Origin: Corallium rubrum
Lineage: Eukaryota; Cnidaria; Anthozoa; Scleralcyonacea; Coralliidae
Direction of reading: 5' to 3'
Assembly (NCBI GenBank): GCA_964035015.1
Contig: OZ036002.1
Location: forward strand, 5,632,377-5,696,376
Length of the DNA stretch: 64,000 bases
The notes beneath the pieces are model-generated. The model was not told the origin of the DNA, did no database searches, and saw nothing but the letters and a program-made list of their open reading frames with translations. Every line of letters starts with the position of its first letter. Positions within the stretch are counted from its first letter, which is position 1. Shown here piece after piece: positions 9,050 to 20,882 of this stretch. Position numbers and translations under genes: made by a program.

Positions 9050-11505
9050 CTAGCGTTCCTGGCGTTCTTTGTGTTCCTGGCGTTCTTTGTGTTCCTGCTG
9101 TTCTTTGTGTTCCTGGCGTTCTTCGTGTTCTTCACGTTCTTGGTGTTCCTGGCGTTCTTGGTGTTCTTCACGTTCTTGGTGTTCCTACCGTTCTTGGTGT
9201 TCCTGCCGTTCTTGGTGTTCCTGGCGTTCCTGCCGTTTTTGTATTCCTGCCGTTCGTGGTGTTCCTGGCGTTCTTGGTGTTCCTGCCGTTCTTGGAGTTC
9301 TTGACGTTCTTTGTGTTCCTGGCGTTCTTGGTGTTCCTGCCGTTCTTGATGTTCTTTGTGTTCCTGGCGTTCTTGGTGTTCCTGGCGTTCTTTGTGTTCC
9401 TGCCGTTCTTGGTGTTCCTGCCGTTCTTGACGTTCTTTGTGTTCCTGGCGTTCTTTGTGTTCCTGGTGTTCTTGACGTTCTTGGTGTTCCTGGTGTTCTT
9501 GACGTTCTTGGTGTTCTTTGTGTTCCTGGTGTTCTTGACGTTCTTTGTGTTCCTGGTGTTCTTGACGTTCTTGGCGTTCTTTGTGTTCCTGGCGTTCTTG
9601 GTGTTCCTGCCGTTCTTGGTGTTCTTGACGTTCTTGACGTTCTTTGTGTTCTTGGTGTTCCTGGCGTTCTTGGTGTTCCTGCCGTTCTTGGTGTTCTTGA
9701 CGTTCTTTGTGTTCCTGGCGTTCTTGGTGTTCCTGCCGTTCTTGGTGTTCCTGCCGTTCTTGGTGTTCTTGACGTTCTTTGTGTTCCTGGCGTTCTCTGT
9801 GTTCCTGCCGTTCTTGGTGTTCCTGCCGTTCTTGGTGTTCCTGGCGTTCCTGCCGTTCTTGGTCTTCCTGCCGTTCTTGGTGTTCCTGCCGTTCTTGGTG
9901 TTCCTGCCGTTCTTGGTGTTCTTGACGTTCTTTGTGTTCCTGCCGTTCTTGGTGTTCCTGCCGTTCTTGGTGTTCCTGCCGTTCTTGGTGTTCCTGCCGT
10001 TCTTGGTGTTCTTGACGTTCTTTGTGTTCCTGGCGTTCTTGGTGTTCCTGCCGTTCTTGATGTTCTTTGTGTTCCTGGCGTTCTTGGTGTTCCTGGCGTT
10101 CTTTGTGTTCCTGCCGTTCTTAGTGTTCCTGCCGTTCTTGACGTTCTTTGTGTTCCTGGCGTTCTTTGTGTTCCTGGTGTTCTTGACGTTCTTGGTGTTC
10201 CTGGTGTTCTTGACGTTCTTGGTGTTCTTTGTGTTCCTGGTGTTCTTGACGTTCTTTGTGTTCCTGGTGTTCTTGACGTTCTTGGCGTTCTTTGTGTTCC
10301 TGGCGTTCTTGCCGTTCTTGGTGTTCTTGCCGTTCTTGCAGTTCTTGGTGTTCTTGGCGTTCTTGGTGTTCCTGGCGTTCTTGGTGTTCCTGCGTTCGTT
10401 CTTGGTGTTCTTGACGTTCTTTGTGTTCCTGGCGTTCTTGGTGTTCCTGACGTTCTTGGTGTTCCTGCCGTTCTTGGTGTTCTTGACGTTCTTTGTGTTC
10501 CTGGCGTTCTTGGTGTTCCTGCCGTTCTTGGTGTTCCTGCCGTTCTTGGTGTTCCTGGCGTTCCTGCCGTTCTTGGTCTTCCTGCCGTTCTTGGTGTTCC
10601 TGCCGTTCTTGGTGTTCCTGCCGTTCTTGGTGTTCTTGACGTTCTTTGTGTTCCTGCCGTTCTTGGTGTTCCTGCCGTTCTTGGTGTTCCTGCCGTTCTT
10701 GGTGTTCCTGCCGTTCTTGGTGTTCTTGACGTTTTTTGTGTTCCTGGCGTTCTTGGTGTTCCTGCCGTTCTTGGTGTTCTTGTCGTTTTTGTGTTCCTGG
10801 CGTTCTTGGTGTTCTTGCGTTCTTGGTTCTTGGGTTCTTGACGTTCTTGGTGTTCCTGGCGTTCTTGACGTTCTTGGTGTTCCTGGCGTTCTTGGTGTTC
10901 CTGGTGTTCTTGACGTTCTTTGTGTTCCTGGCGTTCTTGGTGTTCTTGACGTTCTTGGTGTTCTTGACGTTCTTGGTGTTCCTGGCGTTCTTGGTGTTCC
11001 TGGCGTTCTTGGTGTTCCTGGCGTTCTTGGTGTTCTTGACGTTCTTGGTGTTCCTGGCGTTCTTGGTGTTCTTGGTGTTCCTGGCGTTCTTGGTGTTCTT
11101 GACGTTCTTTGTGTTCCTGGCGTTCTTAGTGTTCTTGGCGGTCTTGGTGTTCTTGGCGTTCTTTGTGTTCCCGGTGTTCTTGCGTTCTTCTTGCCGTTCT
11201 TGGTGTTCTTGCCGTTCTTGGTGTTCTTGCAGTTCTTGGTCTCGTTCTTGGTGTTCTTGACGTTCTTGGTGTTCTTGCTTGTTCTGCCGTTCTTGGTGTT
11301 CCTGGCGTTCTTGGTGTTCCTGGCGTTCTTGGTGTTCCTGGCGTTCTTGGTGTTCCTGGCGTTCTTGGTGTTCCTGACGTTCTTTGTGTTCTTGGTGTTG
11401 TTCTTGGCGTTCTTTGTGTTCTTGCAGTTCTTGGTGTTCTTGCCGTTCTTGGTGTTCTTGGCGTTCTTGGTGTTCTTGGTGTTCTTGCAGTTCTTAGCGT
11501 ATATA
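9050..11505 (+). repeat. 9-bp minisatellite array, left arm (TTCYTGGYG)
   Basis: About 2.45 kb of the degenerate unit TTCYTGNYG or TTCTTTGTG, roughly 270 copies. A higher-order duplication of about 0.71 kb is visible: the order of variants from 9301 recurs from about 10012. Two frames stay open only because the unit lacks stops there. The predicted LVF/FLVFLPF-like chains are artefacts. Confidence 0.92.
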
Positions 11506-11672
11506 TATAGGTAAATCGAATTTTTAATTAGAATTTTTATAAGACATTTACTGTATACTTTGTATTAATTTATATTAAGTAACTTTTTGTACACACGAAC
11601 CTATGAAAAACAACCATTTTATGTTATAGTTAGTATTCTTTAAATAAGGTCCGGCTAAGCTCTCAAAATAAG

Positions 11673-11850
11673 ATTAAACAAACAAACAAACAAACAAACA
11701 AACAAACAAACAAACAAACAAACAAACAAACAAACAAACAAACAAACAAACAAACAAACAAACAAACAAACAAACAAACAAACAAACAAACAAACAAACA
11801 AACAAACAAACAAACAAACAAATAAATAAATAAATGAATAAATAAATGAA
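11673..11850. repeat. CAAA tetranucleotide microsatellite
   Basis: Nearly uninterrupted CAAA, about 40 copies, grading into TAAA and TGAA at the right end. It lies near the centre of the palindromic element. Confidence 0.95.
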
Positions 11851-11857
11851 TAAATGC

Positions 11858-12440
11858 AAGGGAAATCAAGAACGCTAAGAACTGCAAGAACGTCAAGAAC
11901 ACCAAGAACGCCAGGAACACAAAGAACGTCAAGAACGGCAGGAACACCAAGAACGGCAGGAACACCAAGAACGTCAAGAACACCAAGAACGCCAGGAAAG
12001 AACGGCAGGAACACCAAGAACGGCAGGAACACCGAGAAGGGCAGGAACACAGAGAACGGCAGGAACACAGAGAACGGCAGGAACACCAAGAACGGCAGGA
12101 ACACCAAGAACGTCAAGAACACCAAGAACGCCAGGAAAACAAAGAACGCCAGGAACACAAAGAACGGCAGGAACACCAAGAACGTCAAGAACGCCAGGAA
12201 CACCAAGAACGCCAGGAAAACAAAGAACGCCAGGAACACAAAGAACGGCAGGAACACCAAGAACGCCAAGAACACCAAGAATGCCAGGAACACCAAGAAC
12301 GTGAAGACCACGAAGAACGCCAGGAACACCAAGAACGCCAGGAACACCAAGAACGCCAAGGACACAAAGAACGCCAGAAACACCAAGAACGCCAGGAACA
12401 CAGAGAACTTCAAGAACACGAAGAACGCCAGGAACGCCGC
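11858..12440 (-). repeat. 9-bp minisatellite array, right arm (inverted)
   Basis: About 0.58 kb of the complement of the left-arm unit (AAGAACGCCAGGAACACC). It is roughly a quarter of the left array's length, so the arms have expanded or contracted independently. Confidence 0.92.
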
Positions 12441-12545
12441 CGCGCAATGTATCGCGTTTTGTATCGCGTATAAAACGCGATATAAAGACAGCTGTATGAC
12501 GTCATTTGGGGACTCTTATATGAAACTTCAGCCATTATTTTCACG

Positions 12546-13720
<1,175 letters not shown>

Positions 13721-13721
13721 T

Positions 13722-15320
13722 TCAACTCTTAACACCCAGAAAGTCATCAAGGAACTCTGCAAATATTTTTGGATCTCCAGGTGAAAACCTTTTCAAGGAT
13801 GACAAGTCTTTCTGTTCTAACACATCTTTCAAATCATCACAGATGCAATAAACTAGATGTTCATCCATTGCTAATTGCTTTGCTAGTTCAAATTGATGAT
13901 TTCCCATTAGTTTTTCATTCACCACCACAATCAATGGCTTGTTCAATGTCAAGGCTTCCAAAATACAGCCAGCACCTTGGTAAGATAAAGAGTCAAATTA
14001 TCAACAAGAAATCAATTTTTGATTTTTGATTTAGTCCACCATGACATTGGGATTGTACATATATATTGAAGAACAATTAGAATAATCTATCCAGTTGGTG
14101 TAGTGTGCCCATTCTGAGTGAGGGGTGCAGGGCTCAAAATAACAGCCAGTCACCGGTCAATGACTGGCCAAATTTTTAATGTGACCAGTCAAATTTGTAT
14201 AACACCGGTCAAAATGCCCGTCAAAATGACCGGTCATATTACTTCCATTTGAAGGAACTTAAAATGATTGTTGTTGTGCTGTTGTAGACCCATTTCATAA
14301 TGTCTGATATATATTCAAGTGAACTATGCATGCATTTCCTTTTTATGACCAACGTTCATATCAGTACTAGCTTATATATAGTGTACAATATACTTTACAT
14401 GTTTTTTGTTGTGTGTTGTGTTGTGTTGTGTTGTGGGTTTTTGTTGGGGTTTTTTTTTGTTTTTTGTTTTTTGGGGGGGTGGGGGGGGGGGGGGGGTGTT
14501 GTGAAATTTGACCAGTCAAAAATTGCCTTTGAAACTCTGTCATGAACACTGACCTCTATATAACTGGACTGTGGATCCACGATACTTTTGCATTGCACAA
14601 AGTGTCCCCAATTGAAGGGTGCCATGTTTGATTTCCTGGTTTGCTGATTGGTTCATTTTAGACCTAACAAGATGGCGTCCTGTTGGCATGTAATCAGGCC
14701 ATTTTTTCGTGGGGTACCCACAGTCCAGTTTTATAGAAGTCAGTGGTCATGAAGGAGTTGATCATCTAATTCAAGCTATGATGTCATATTAGTTATACGG
14801 TGAATCTTTCTTCTGATTGGTCAGAATAAACTGTACCAAACTTTGCAGACAACCTTTGAGACAGTTTACTCAAATAAATCCAAAGATATCGCTGATTTTC
14901 GGTTTTGTGCAATGCACAACCTATGACGTCCTAGGTCAAAGATTTTAATCTATAAATAACTTATTAAAATAACTCGAAAAATGGAATAAGATGTGAAAGG
15001 CACATAAAAGCCATTTTTCATTAGTTTAATTGCTCTTCAAAATACTAAAGAAATACAACGATATTACCTGCATGACTTATCACTAACGAAGCCCTGTCCA
15101 TATCGTCCTTTAGCGTTTCTTTGTATCGGTAAAACTCCAGGGAAAATCCTTTTGTCGCGTAAGTATCTGGCTCGAATCTCCCCCTCCCTAACTGAATTAG
15201 TAGTTTAGTGTATCCTAAACGCTCCAGTACCCTCATAAGTGGCTTGCTGGTTAAAGTTTCGACGAGACGGTCAAAACTTGTCGACCCAACCGTCGCAAAC
15301 ACCACTTTGTCGTCGGCCAT
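13722..15320 (-). CDS. ALG13: ALG13, UDP-GlcNAc transferase catalytic subunit
   Basis: Catalytic half of the cytosol-facing ER enzyme that adds the second GlcNAc to dolichol-PP-GlcNAc in N-glycan precursor synthesis; it needs the membrane anchor ALG14. Exon 1 is 15320-15068 and exon 2 is 13975-13722; spliced, it gives 168 aa, close to the usual short ALG13. The N-terminal glycosyltransferase motif (FATVGSTSFDRLV) and the C-terminal nucleotide-sugar motif (SHAGAGC, completed across the splice) are present, followed by KPLIVVVNEKLMGNHQ, characteristic of the family. The donor CAG|GTAATA and acceptor CCAAG are ordinary. The start ATG lies 61 bp from the start of RBM34, which is divergent. No OTU or Tudor extension, as in the long vertebrate isoform, is seen. 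Confidence 0.95.
14128..14539. mobile_element. Diverged hAT-like element in ALG13 intron
   Basis: The left end CAGGGCTCAAAATAAC and the right end (CAGAGTTTCAAAGGC inward) resemble the CAGGG ends of the 12856 element. The interior repeats GACCGGTCA/TGACCAGTC. A run of G at 14466-14496 and GT/TTTTG-rich sequence lie inside. No clear 8-bp duplication is seen. Confidence 0.45.
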
Positions 15321-15381
15321 TTTGTTTCGCTAGTGCCAGGCCATCTTCAGTTCGCTCTGTTTTTGAATTAGCGGTTTCAAC
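15321..15381. promoter_or_regulatory. Bidirectional promoter region between ALG13 and RBM34
   Basis: Only 61 bp separate the two divergent start codons, so both promoters and short 5' leaders must overlap. It contains AAGATGGC on the minus strand (YY1-like), and both start codons lie in ATGGC contexts. There is no TATA box, as expected for housekeeping genes. Confidence 0.65.
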
Positions 15382-18300
15382 ATGGCGGATGGTTTACTTG
15401 GAGGATACAAAGTGGGATTAATATCGGCTTCTCTACACTCTAAAAGCAAAGAAAAAGGGGGGAATAAAAAAGGGAATACCAAGACGTTGTTTTTATCAAG
15501 TAGTTTCACGCAGCCAAATTTTGTACCAGTACTTAAGAAGGTAAAAATTACTGACTTACTGTGAACTTCAGAACTTGTGAAGCATGCTGTATATTTATCT
15601 GAAATCTCTAAACTATTACTCAATGTTTTAGAAACCAGGGAAAGACCATGATTTAACAGAACAAAAAGAAGCTAAAAAAACAGGCATTTATTCAGTTTAT
15701 TTAACTTATTGTACATTAATTATGGACTGCAAAGGAGCTAGATTTATTTTATTTTTATTTTATTAGCTTTGCCAGTTACACATTACAATTACAATTACAA
15801 ACTTAATTATACTGAACGAATACATTTTAGCAGGGACACCGCAACAGCAAAAGCCAATTACTGCGGGCCCATTTTAATAGACTACTGCAATTCTGTATGA
15901 CTATCTATTATTTATTATGCTAAAATTAGAATTTGACCCTTCACATCAAATTTAAACACTTAAGAACAAATACCACCCAAGTCTATATAAACATCACATA
16001 ATTTCCTGAAAAATTATTGAAAATAGTGACCTCTTCCCAGGGTCTTTCCAGAGTCTAAAAGGTGTGGACTCCTTGGAGATGATAAGCATTTATAAGAAAT
16101 AGTCCATAAAATCCCTCTGCACTTCCTCCCCTAAAAATACCCTATCCTTAAAAAAAAACTCCTTAAAAAATACCTTTCTTTCTAAAAACACCCCTTTTCC
16201 CAAAATGATGCCTGTTCCACCCTATCCTCACCCTTACTAATACCCTCCCCTCTCCCAAGCTAACACCCCCCTGGCATGGCTAACATTCTTTCCTCGTTTG
16301 ACACCCCCCTGGCCAACACCCTTTCCCCAGCTAACACACTCCCCCTGGCCAACAACCTACCCCTGGCCAACACCCCTACTCAACACCCCCCTGGTCAACA
16401 ACATCTCCAGAACATCCAACACCTCTCGGCCAACACCCTGGCTAACACCCTTCCTCTGACCAGCACCCTCCCCAATAGCCAACATCTCCCTAGCCAACAC
16501 CCTTCCCCTGGCCAACACTCTCCCCTGGCCAACAACCTATCCTTTGCTACACCCCCCTACTCAACACCCCCTGGTTAACACCATCTCCTCATCCAACACC
16601 TCTCGGCCAACACCCTGGTTAACGCCCTTCCTCTGACCAACGCCCTTCCTCTGACCAACACCCTCCTCAATAGCCAACATCTCCCTAGCCAACACCCTCC
16701 CCCTGGCCAACACTCTCCCCTGGCCAACACTCTCCCCTGGTCAACACTTTCCCCTGGCCAACACTCCCCTGGCCAACATTCCCTCTGACCAACACCCTCC
16801 CCCTGGCTAACACCCTCCTCCATCCAATACCTTCCCCTGGCCAATACTCCCTCTGACCAACACCCTCCCCCTGGCTAACACCCTCCCTCTGACTAAAACC
16901 CCCAACACCCTGGCCAACACTCTCGCCAGGCAGCCAACACCCCTCTGGCCAACACCCTCTTTCTGGTGAATACCTTGTAATGTTTTATTTTTTAGTGCAA
17001 TTACCCAGGCTGGGATTTATCTGTACATGTATTCAAAACACAGTAGACAGCACTCTAGTATATAGTAGTAATACACTTAAAATTTATATTAATGTTTGAA
17101 TCCAACATTGTTTAACTTAGAAGGAAAATCAGACAAGGAAGAGTCGGGAAAAGAAACTAAGAAAAAACCTTCTTTGGAGTGAGTGAATTTCTGCTATATT
17201 TGAAGTCTGCTTATAATTTAACTAATTTTTTTTTACTTAAATGACAGAGATGAACCAAACTTGGAAACAACCAGGAAAAAAATTAATGTACCAGTAAATA
17301 AATCTGATCAAGATGACCCAGAAAGACTTGCAAGGACAATATTTGTGGGAAATCTTCCAATTACAACCTCAAGAAAGGTGGTGTAGCTTTCTTGATGTGT
17401 TTTTTTTTTCTTATTTGTTGCATGTCATATAATTTGCTATAAATAACCCATTATGATTTAGGATAATTGACTACAGAATAGAATACATCTTTGTTAGAAT
17501 ATATAATTTTCCCCAAAAAACAAACAATAGTAGACTGTTCATTGAATATTTAATATGATAGAAAAAAAAACATGGTTACCGTATAATGTTACAGGTGTCA
17601 TGAAATTTTTAAATTGTAGGACTTGAAGAAGTTTTTTAAGAAGTATGGAGATGTAGAAAGTACAAGATTGAGATCTGTGGTAATTACTGTAATTTATGTA
17701 CAGTAGATGCTTTTCTCTTTGGCACAATCCCTTTAATATCATGACTCATTTCTATTTCCAAATATGGCCTGCAAATGCATAGGTGTACGTCCATTGGGGA
17801 GGGTACACCTATGCCTGCAAATGCATAGGTGTACCCTCCCCAACGTTTTTAAAATGAAAATTTCAGGCACTTTTTGAAAGAAATTTTGGGCAAAAATGTC
17901 CCCCCCCCCCAAATGTAACTGGTCAGGTACTGTATACTTATGCATATGCGTATGAGCAGGGGGGCAGCTGCCCCCCAGTTGGCAGGAAGATAAGTCAAGT
18001 CGGGCAACAGCCTTCCCAGACTCAGGCAACTTGGCAAAAAATATTACGTGTTTTTTTTTTCAAAAAGTATCAAATTTTCACGCGCATATTACCATAGGAA
18101 CACATAGATAATATATTTATAACATGCCATATTGACTTTTGTACAAATAATGTTATATAAACTTGTGGACACTGATTATAGATTGTATTTGATATGATAT
18201 GAAAGTTGGGCACTTTTTGTTTCAGTCGGGCAAATTTGTGGCTTCCCCTCCCCCTAATTAATTTGTGCCTGTATGCGTATGCACCTATATATAAATGTCA

Positions 18301-19891
18301 GTAAGTGACTCAGAGCATTTACCAGCTGTTACTTACAGTGTCATTAGTGCTGGCCTGTTTTGTTCATCTAAATTACCCTTTCCAATGTTCATTGTGTAGG
18401 CAGTTCCAGATCTACAAACATCAAAGAAAGTGGCAATTATAAAGTAAAAAGTTGTTTGTTTTAATTTATACTGTGAACATTTATTGAAAATTATTCTACA
18501 TAATTATAATTGTATAATTATACATTTTGTTTCTTTTTTTGTATTAAACCATTTAGAAAGCAGTTTAATCCAAATAGAAATAATGTGAATGGATATGTTG
18601 TATTCAAAAACAAGGAGTCAGCTGAAAAAGCTTTATTGAGGTAGTACTGTCATGTATAATGCATTTGGTTGCAATAATTTATACAGTAATGTACAGTCTT
18701 TTAGAGTAGCCACATCGCATAGACATAGCATTCTTAGAACTGCTCCCAATTAATCAATTATTTTTTCGTTTTTCTCCACAATCAATTACCGTATTTACTC
18801 GTTTAAGCACTGCCCCCGATTAAGCGCCGCCCCCCGATTAAGCGCTGCATATGAGAGCAAAAAATATTAAAGAGCACCGCCCTCGAATAAGCCCGAACTT
18901 ATTCACAACAATGCAGCGCTTAATCGAAGCACCGTCAGACAGAATTGTTCGAGAACTCGAGAAGCCAAACTAAAAAACAACAGTCAGTACATCTCAATCT
19001 TAAATCAGCCTCGGAAATTTATTCTCCTGTATTACAGTGTTTTTAAGTTCAAAGTGAGTATATTTCAGTGCTCTCCCATTTAACTCCCTCTCCAAATAAA
19101 ATAATTTTTAAAGAGCGCCGCCCTCAAATAAGCGCCACATCCGAAACACTAGAAATTTAAAGCACCCCCTTCATTTGAATGGACAAACCACCATGGACAT
19201 GTCTTATTTAATTCATGACATATTTAATCAATACTGACAATTAATCGATATTAATCGATTGTTGACAACGATTAATTGATTATGAAAATGAACCGATGGG
19301 AGCAGCTCTAAGCATTCTGACTGATGATTGATATTTTAGTAATGGGACAATGATTGGTGATCTTCATATAAGAGTTGATAGAGTTGGTGGTGAAGGAAAA
19401 CAGGTACCTACCTCTATGTAGTTTAATAGTAGTTTAATAAATTTTGCCAACCGATATACACAGCATAAAATACAATTACAGAAATATTACAAAGAGAAAA
19501 ATGGCTGCCTGGATAGTGGGGGAAACTTAATTCCCATTTTTGAGCCACTCTTAATAGTTCCAATTAAGAGATCTTTTGAAAGAATCCAAACTTATAGGCA
19601 ATGTTATACATGTATCCTCATTAGGTAAAGAATTCCACTGATTGATATATCTATTAAAAAATGAGTATTTGAAGTAATTGGTGCATACAGCTTTAGGTCT
19701 CAGCTTAAATTCATGGTTGCAGCATGTACGCGACCGATCAATTAAGTCAAAAAACTTGGTGTAATCAAATGTAGCAAAGTAAATTATTTAGTAATAACTA
19801 CTGTTTAATTATTTCTTAAATTATATAAAATAACTGGAGGTCAGAATGAGTTTACACTGTAATATGTCTATTTATTTATTTATTTATTCAT

Positions 19892-19922
<31 letters not shown>

Positions 19923-20882
19923 TTTCATGTTTATAGTATGATCATAAAAGGTCTGTCTTTGTGGGAAATCTTATTTTTGGTAAGTTTTGTTGGGTCTTCC
20001 ATTCATATATAGACATGAAAATAATAATAGTGACAAGTGTGAAAATCTATGTTGCTTTGACTTGTATTACTCAATGTAGATATCAAGGAAGAAGATTTAA
20101 GTGACTTGTTTGCTAGGTGTGGTGAGGTGCAGGGTGTGCGTATAATAAGGGATCCTAATACTGGCATTGGAAAAGGATTTGGTTATGTTTTATTCAAGGT
20201 TAGTTTATGAATGGCAATACATAGGTATCCAACATGCATCATCTTTCATTTTTATTATTTATTATAAACTTCAAATGTTTTAATAGGAATCAAGCTCTGT
20301 TTCTCTTGCACTGAAGATGAATAACTCAGAACTTTGTGGACGAAAAATTAGAGTGCAACCATCCCAAGACAAATCAAAAAGTTTTAAGGGTATGTTTGCT
20401 CACCAGCAGTTATGGTGGTGGTTGTGATGATGGTGGTGGTGGTGGTGATGATGATGATGGTGGTGGTAATGGTGATGGTGGTGATCATGATATGATGGTG
20501 GTGATAATGATGGTGGTGGTGGTGTTTGTTGGTGGTGGTGATGATGATGGTGGTGATAATGGTGATGGGTGATATGATGGTGGTGGTGGTGGTGATGATG
20601 GTGGTGGTAATGGTAATGATGGTGGTGATGGTGATAGTGATAGTGATGATTGCAATGATGATGATGATGGTATTTCTAATAATAATTTTAGGTGGAGCTA
20701 CAAAGCAAGGAAGAGGTCCTAAAAACTTCAGTGGTGTGCAAGCTAAAGAAAAATTCTACCACAAGAGGAAATCCTTGAAACAACAGAAAAATTTTGGTCT
20801 GTCCAATCCTAAGAAAACTCAATCAAAAATTAATAAAGACAAGAAAAGAACAGCTAAACCTATTAATAAAAAGAAGAGCTAA
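15382..20882 (+). CDS. RBM34: RBM34, nucleolar two-RRM RNA-binding protein
   Basis: Twelve exons: 15382-15540, 15632-15683, 17121-17178, 17248-17377, 17620-17679, 18400-18443, 18557-18640, 19340-19403, 19937-19979, 20080-20198, 20287-20389, 20692-20882; 368 aa with consistent phase. RRM1 (about residues 120-215) shows RNP2 TIFVGNLP and RNP1-like GYVVFKNKE. RRM2 (about 222-297) shows SVFVGNLIF and KGFGYVLF. A basic, lysine-rich tail follows, as in RBM34/Nop12 proteins linked to large-subunit rRNA maturation. Exon 2 needs a GC donor (ACAG|GC), which is the only weak splice call; its phase fits. Introns carry a CCAACACC minisatellite, a TTTA array and a GGT/GAT array. Confidence 0.92.
16260..16980. 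repeat. Degenerate CCCCTGGCCAACACC minisatellite in RBM34 intron 2
   Basis: About 0.7 kb of imperfect 10-18 bp units built on GGCCAACACC, C-rich on the plus strand. Open frames here are artefacts. Confidence 0.88.
18788..19190. repeat. Interspersed repeat with TTAAGCGCCGCC motifs
   Basis: Begins near CCGTATTTACTCG and repeats CGATTAAGCGCCGCCCC-like blocks at about 18820, 18880 and 19110. It looks like a non-autonomous element within RBM34 intron 7. Ends are not certain. Confidence 0.5.
19868..19926. repeat. TTTA microsatellite
   Basis: About 14 copies of TTTA with one TTCA, in RBM34 intron 8, ending about 10 bp before the acceptor of exon 9. Confidence 0.9.
20405..20675. repeat. GGT/GAT trinucleotide array in RBM34 intron 11
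   Basis: About 270 bp of GGT, GAT and AAT triplets filling most of the 301-bp last intron; low-complexity frames are not coding. Confidence 0.9.

Larger units (their letters stand above)
8965..12545. mobile_element. 3.6-kb palindromic element with inverted minisatellite arms
   Basis: The outer ends match as inverted repeats: GGCTGAAGTTTCATATAAG and the block TATATCGCGTTT...TACGCGATACATTGCGCGG at 8977-9042, mirrored at 12438-12535. The same 9-bp minisatellite then runs inward on both sides, in opposite orientation. Each array stops at the same inner sequence (GCAGTTCTTAGCG at 11486-11498, mirrored at 11871-11883). The unique centre is about 160 bp plus a CAAA microsatellite. The matched outer and inner boundaries show that both arms come from one inverted structure. 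No transposase is visible, so the class is unknown. Confidence 0.7.

Noticed and set aside
9069-11514. Open frames of 590 and 752 codons (LVF/FLP-rich) across the left minisatellite
   Set aside because: They exist because the 9-bp unit has no stop in two frames. The peptides are pure repeat with no domain, and two overlapping frames are equally open.
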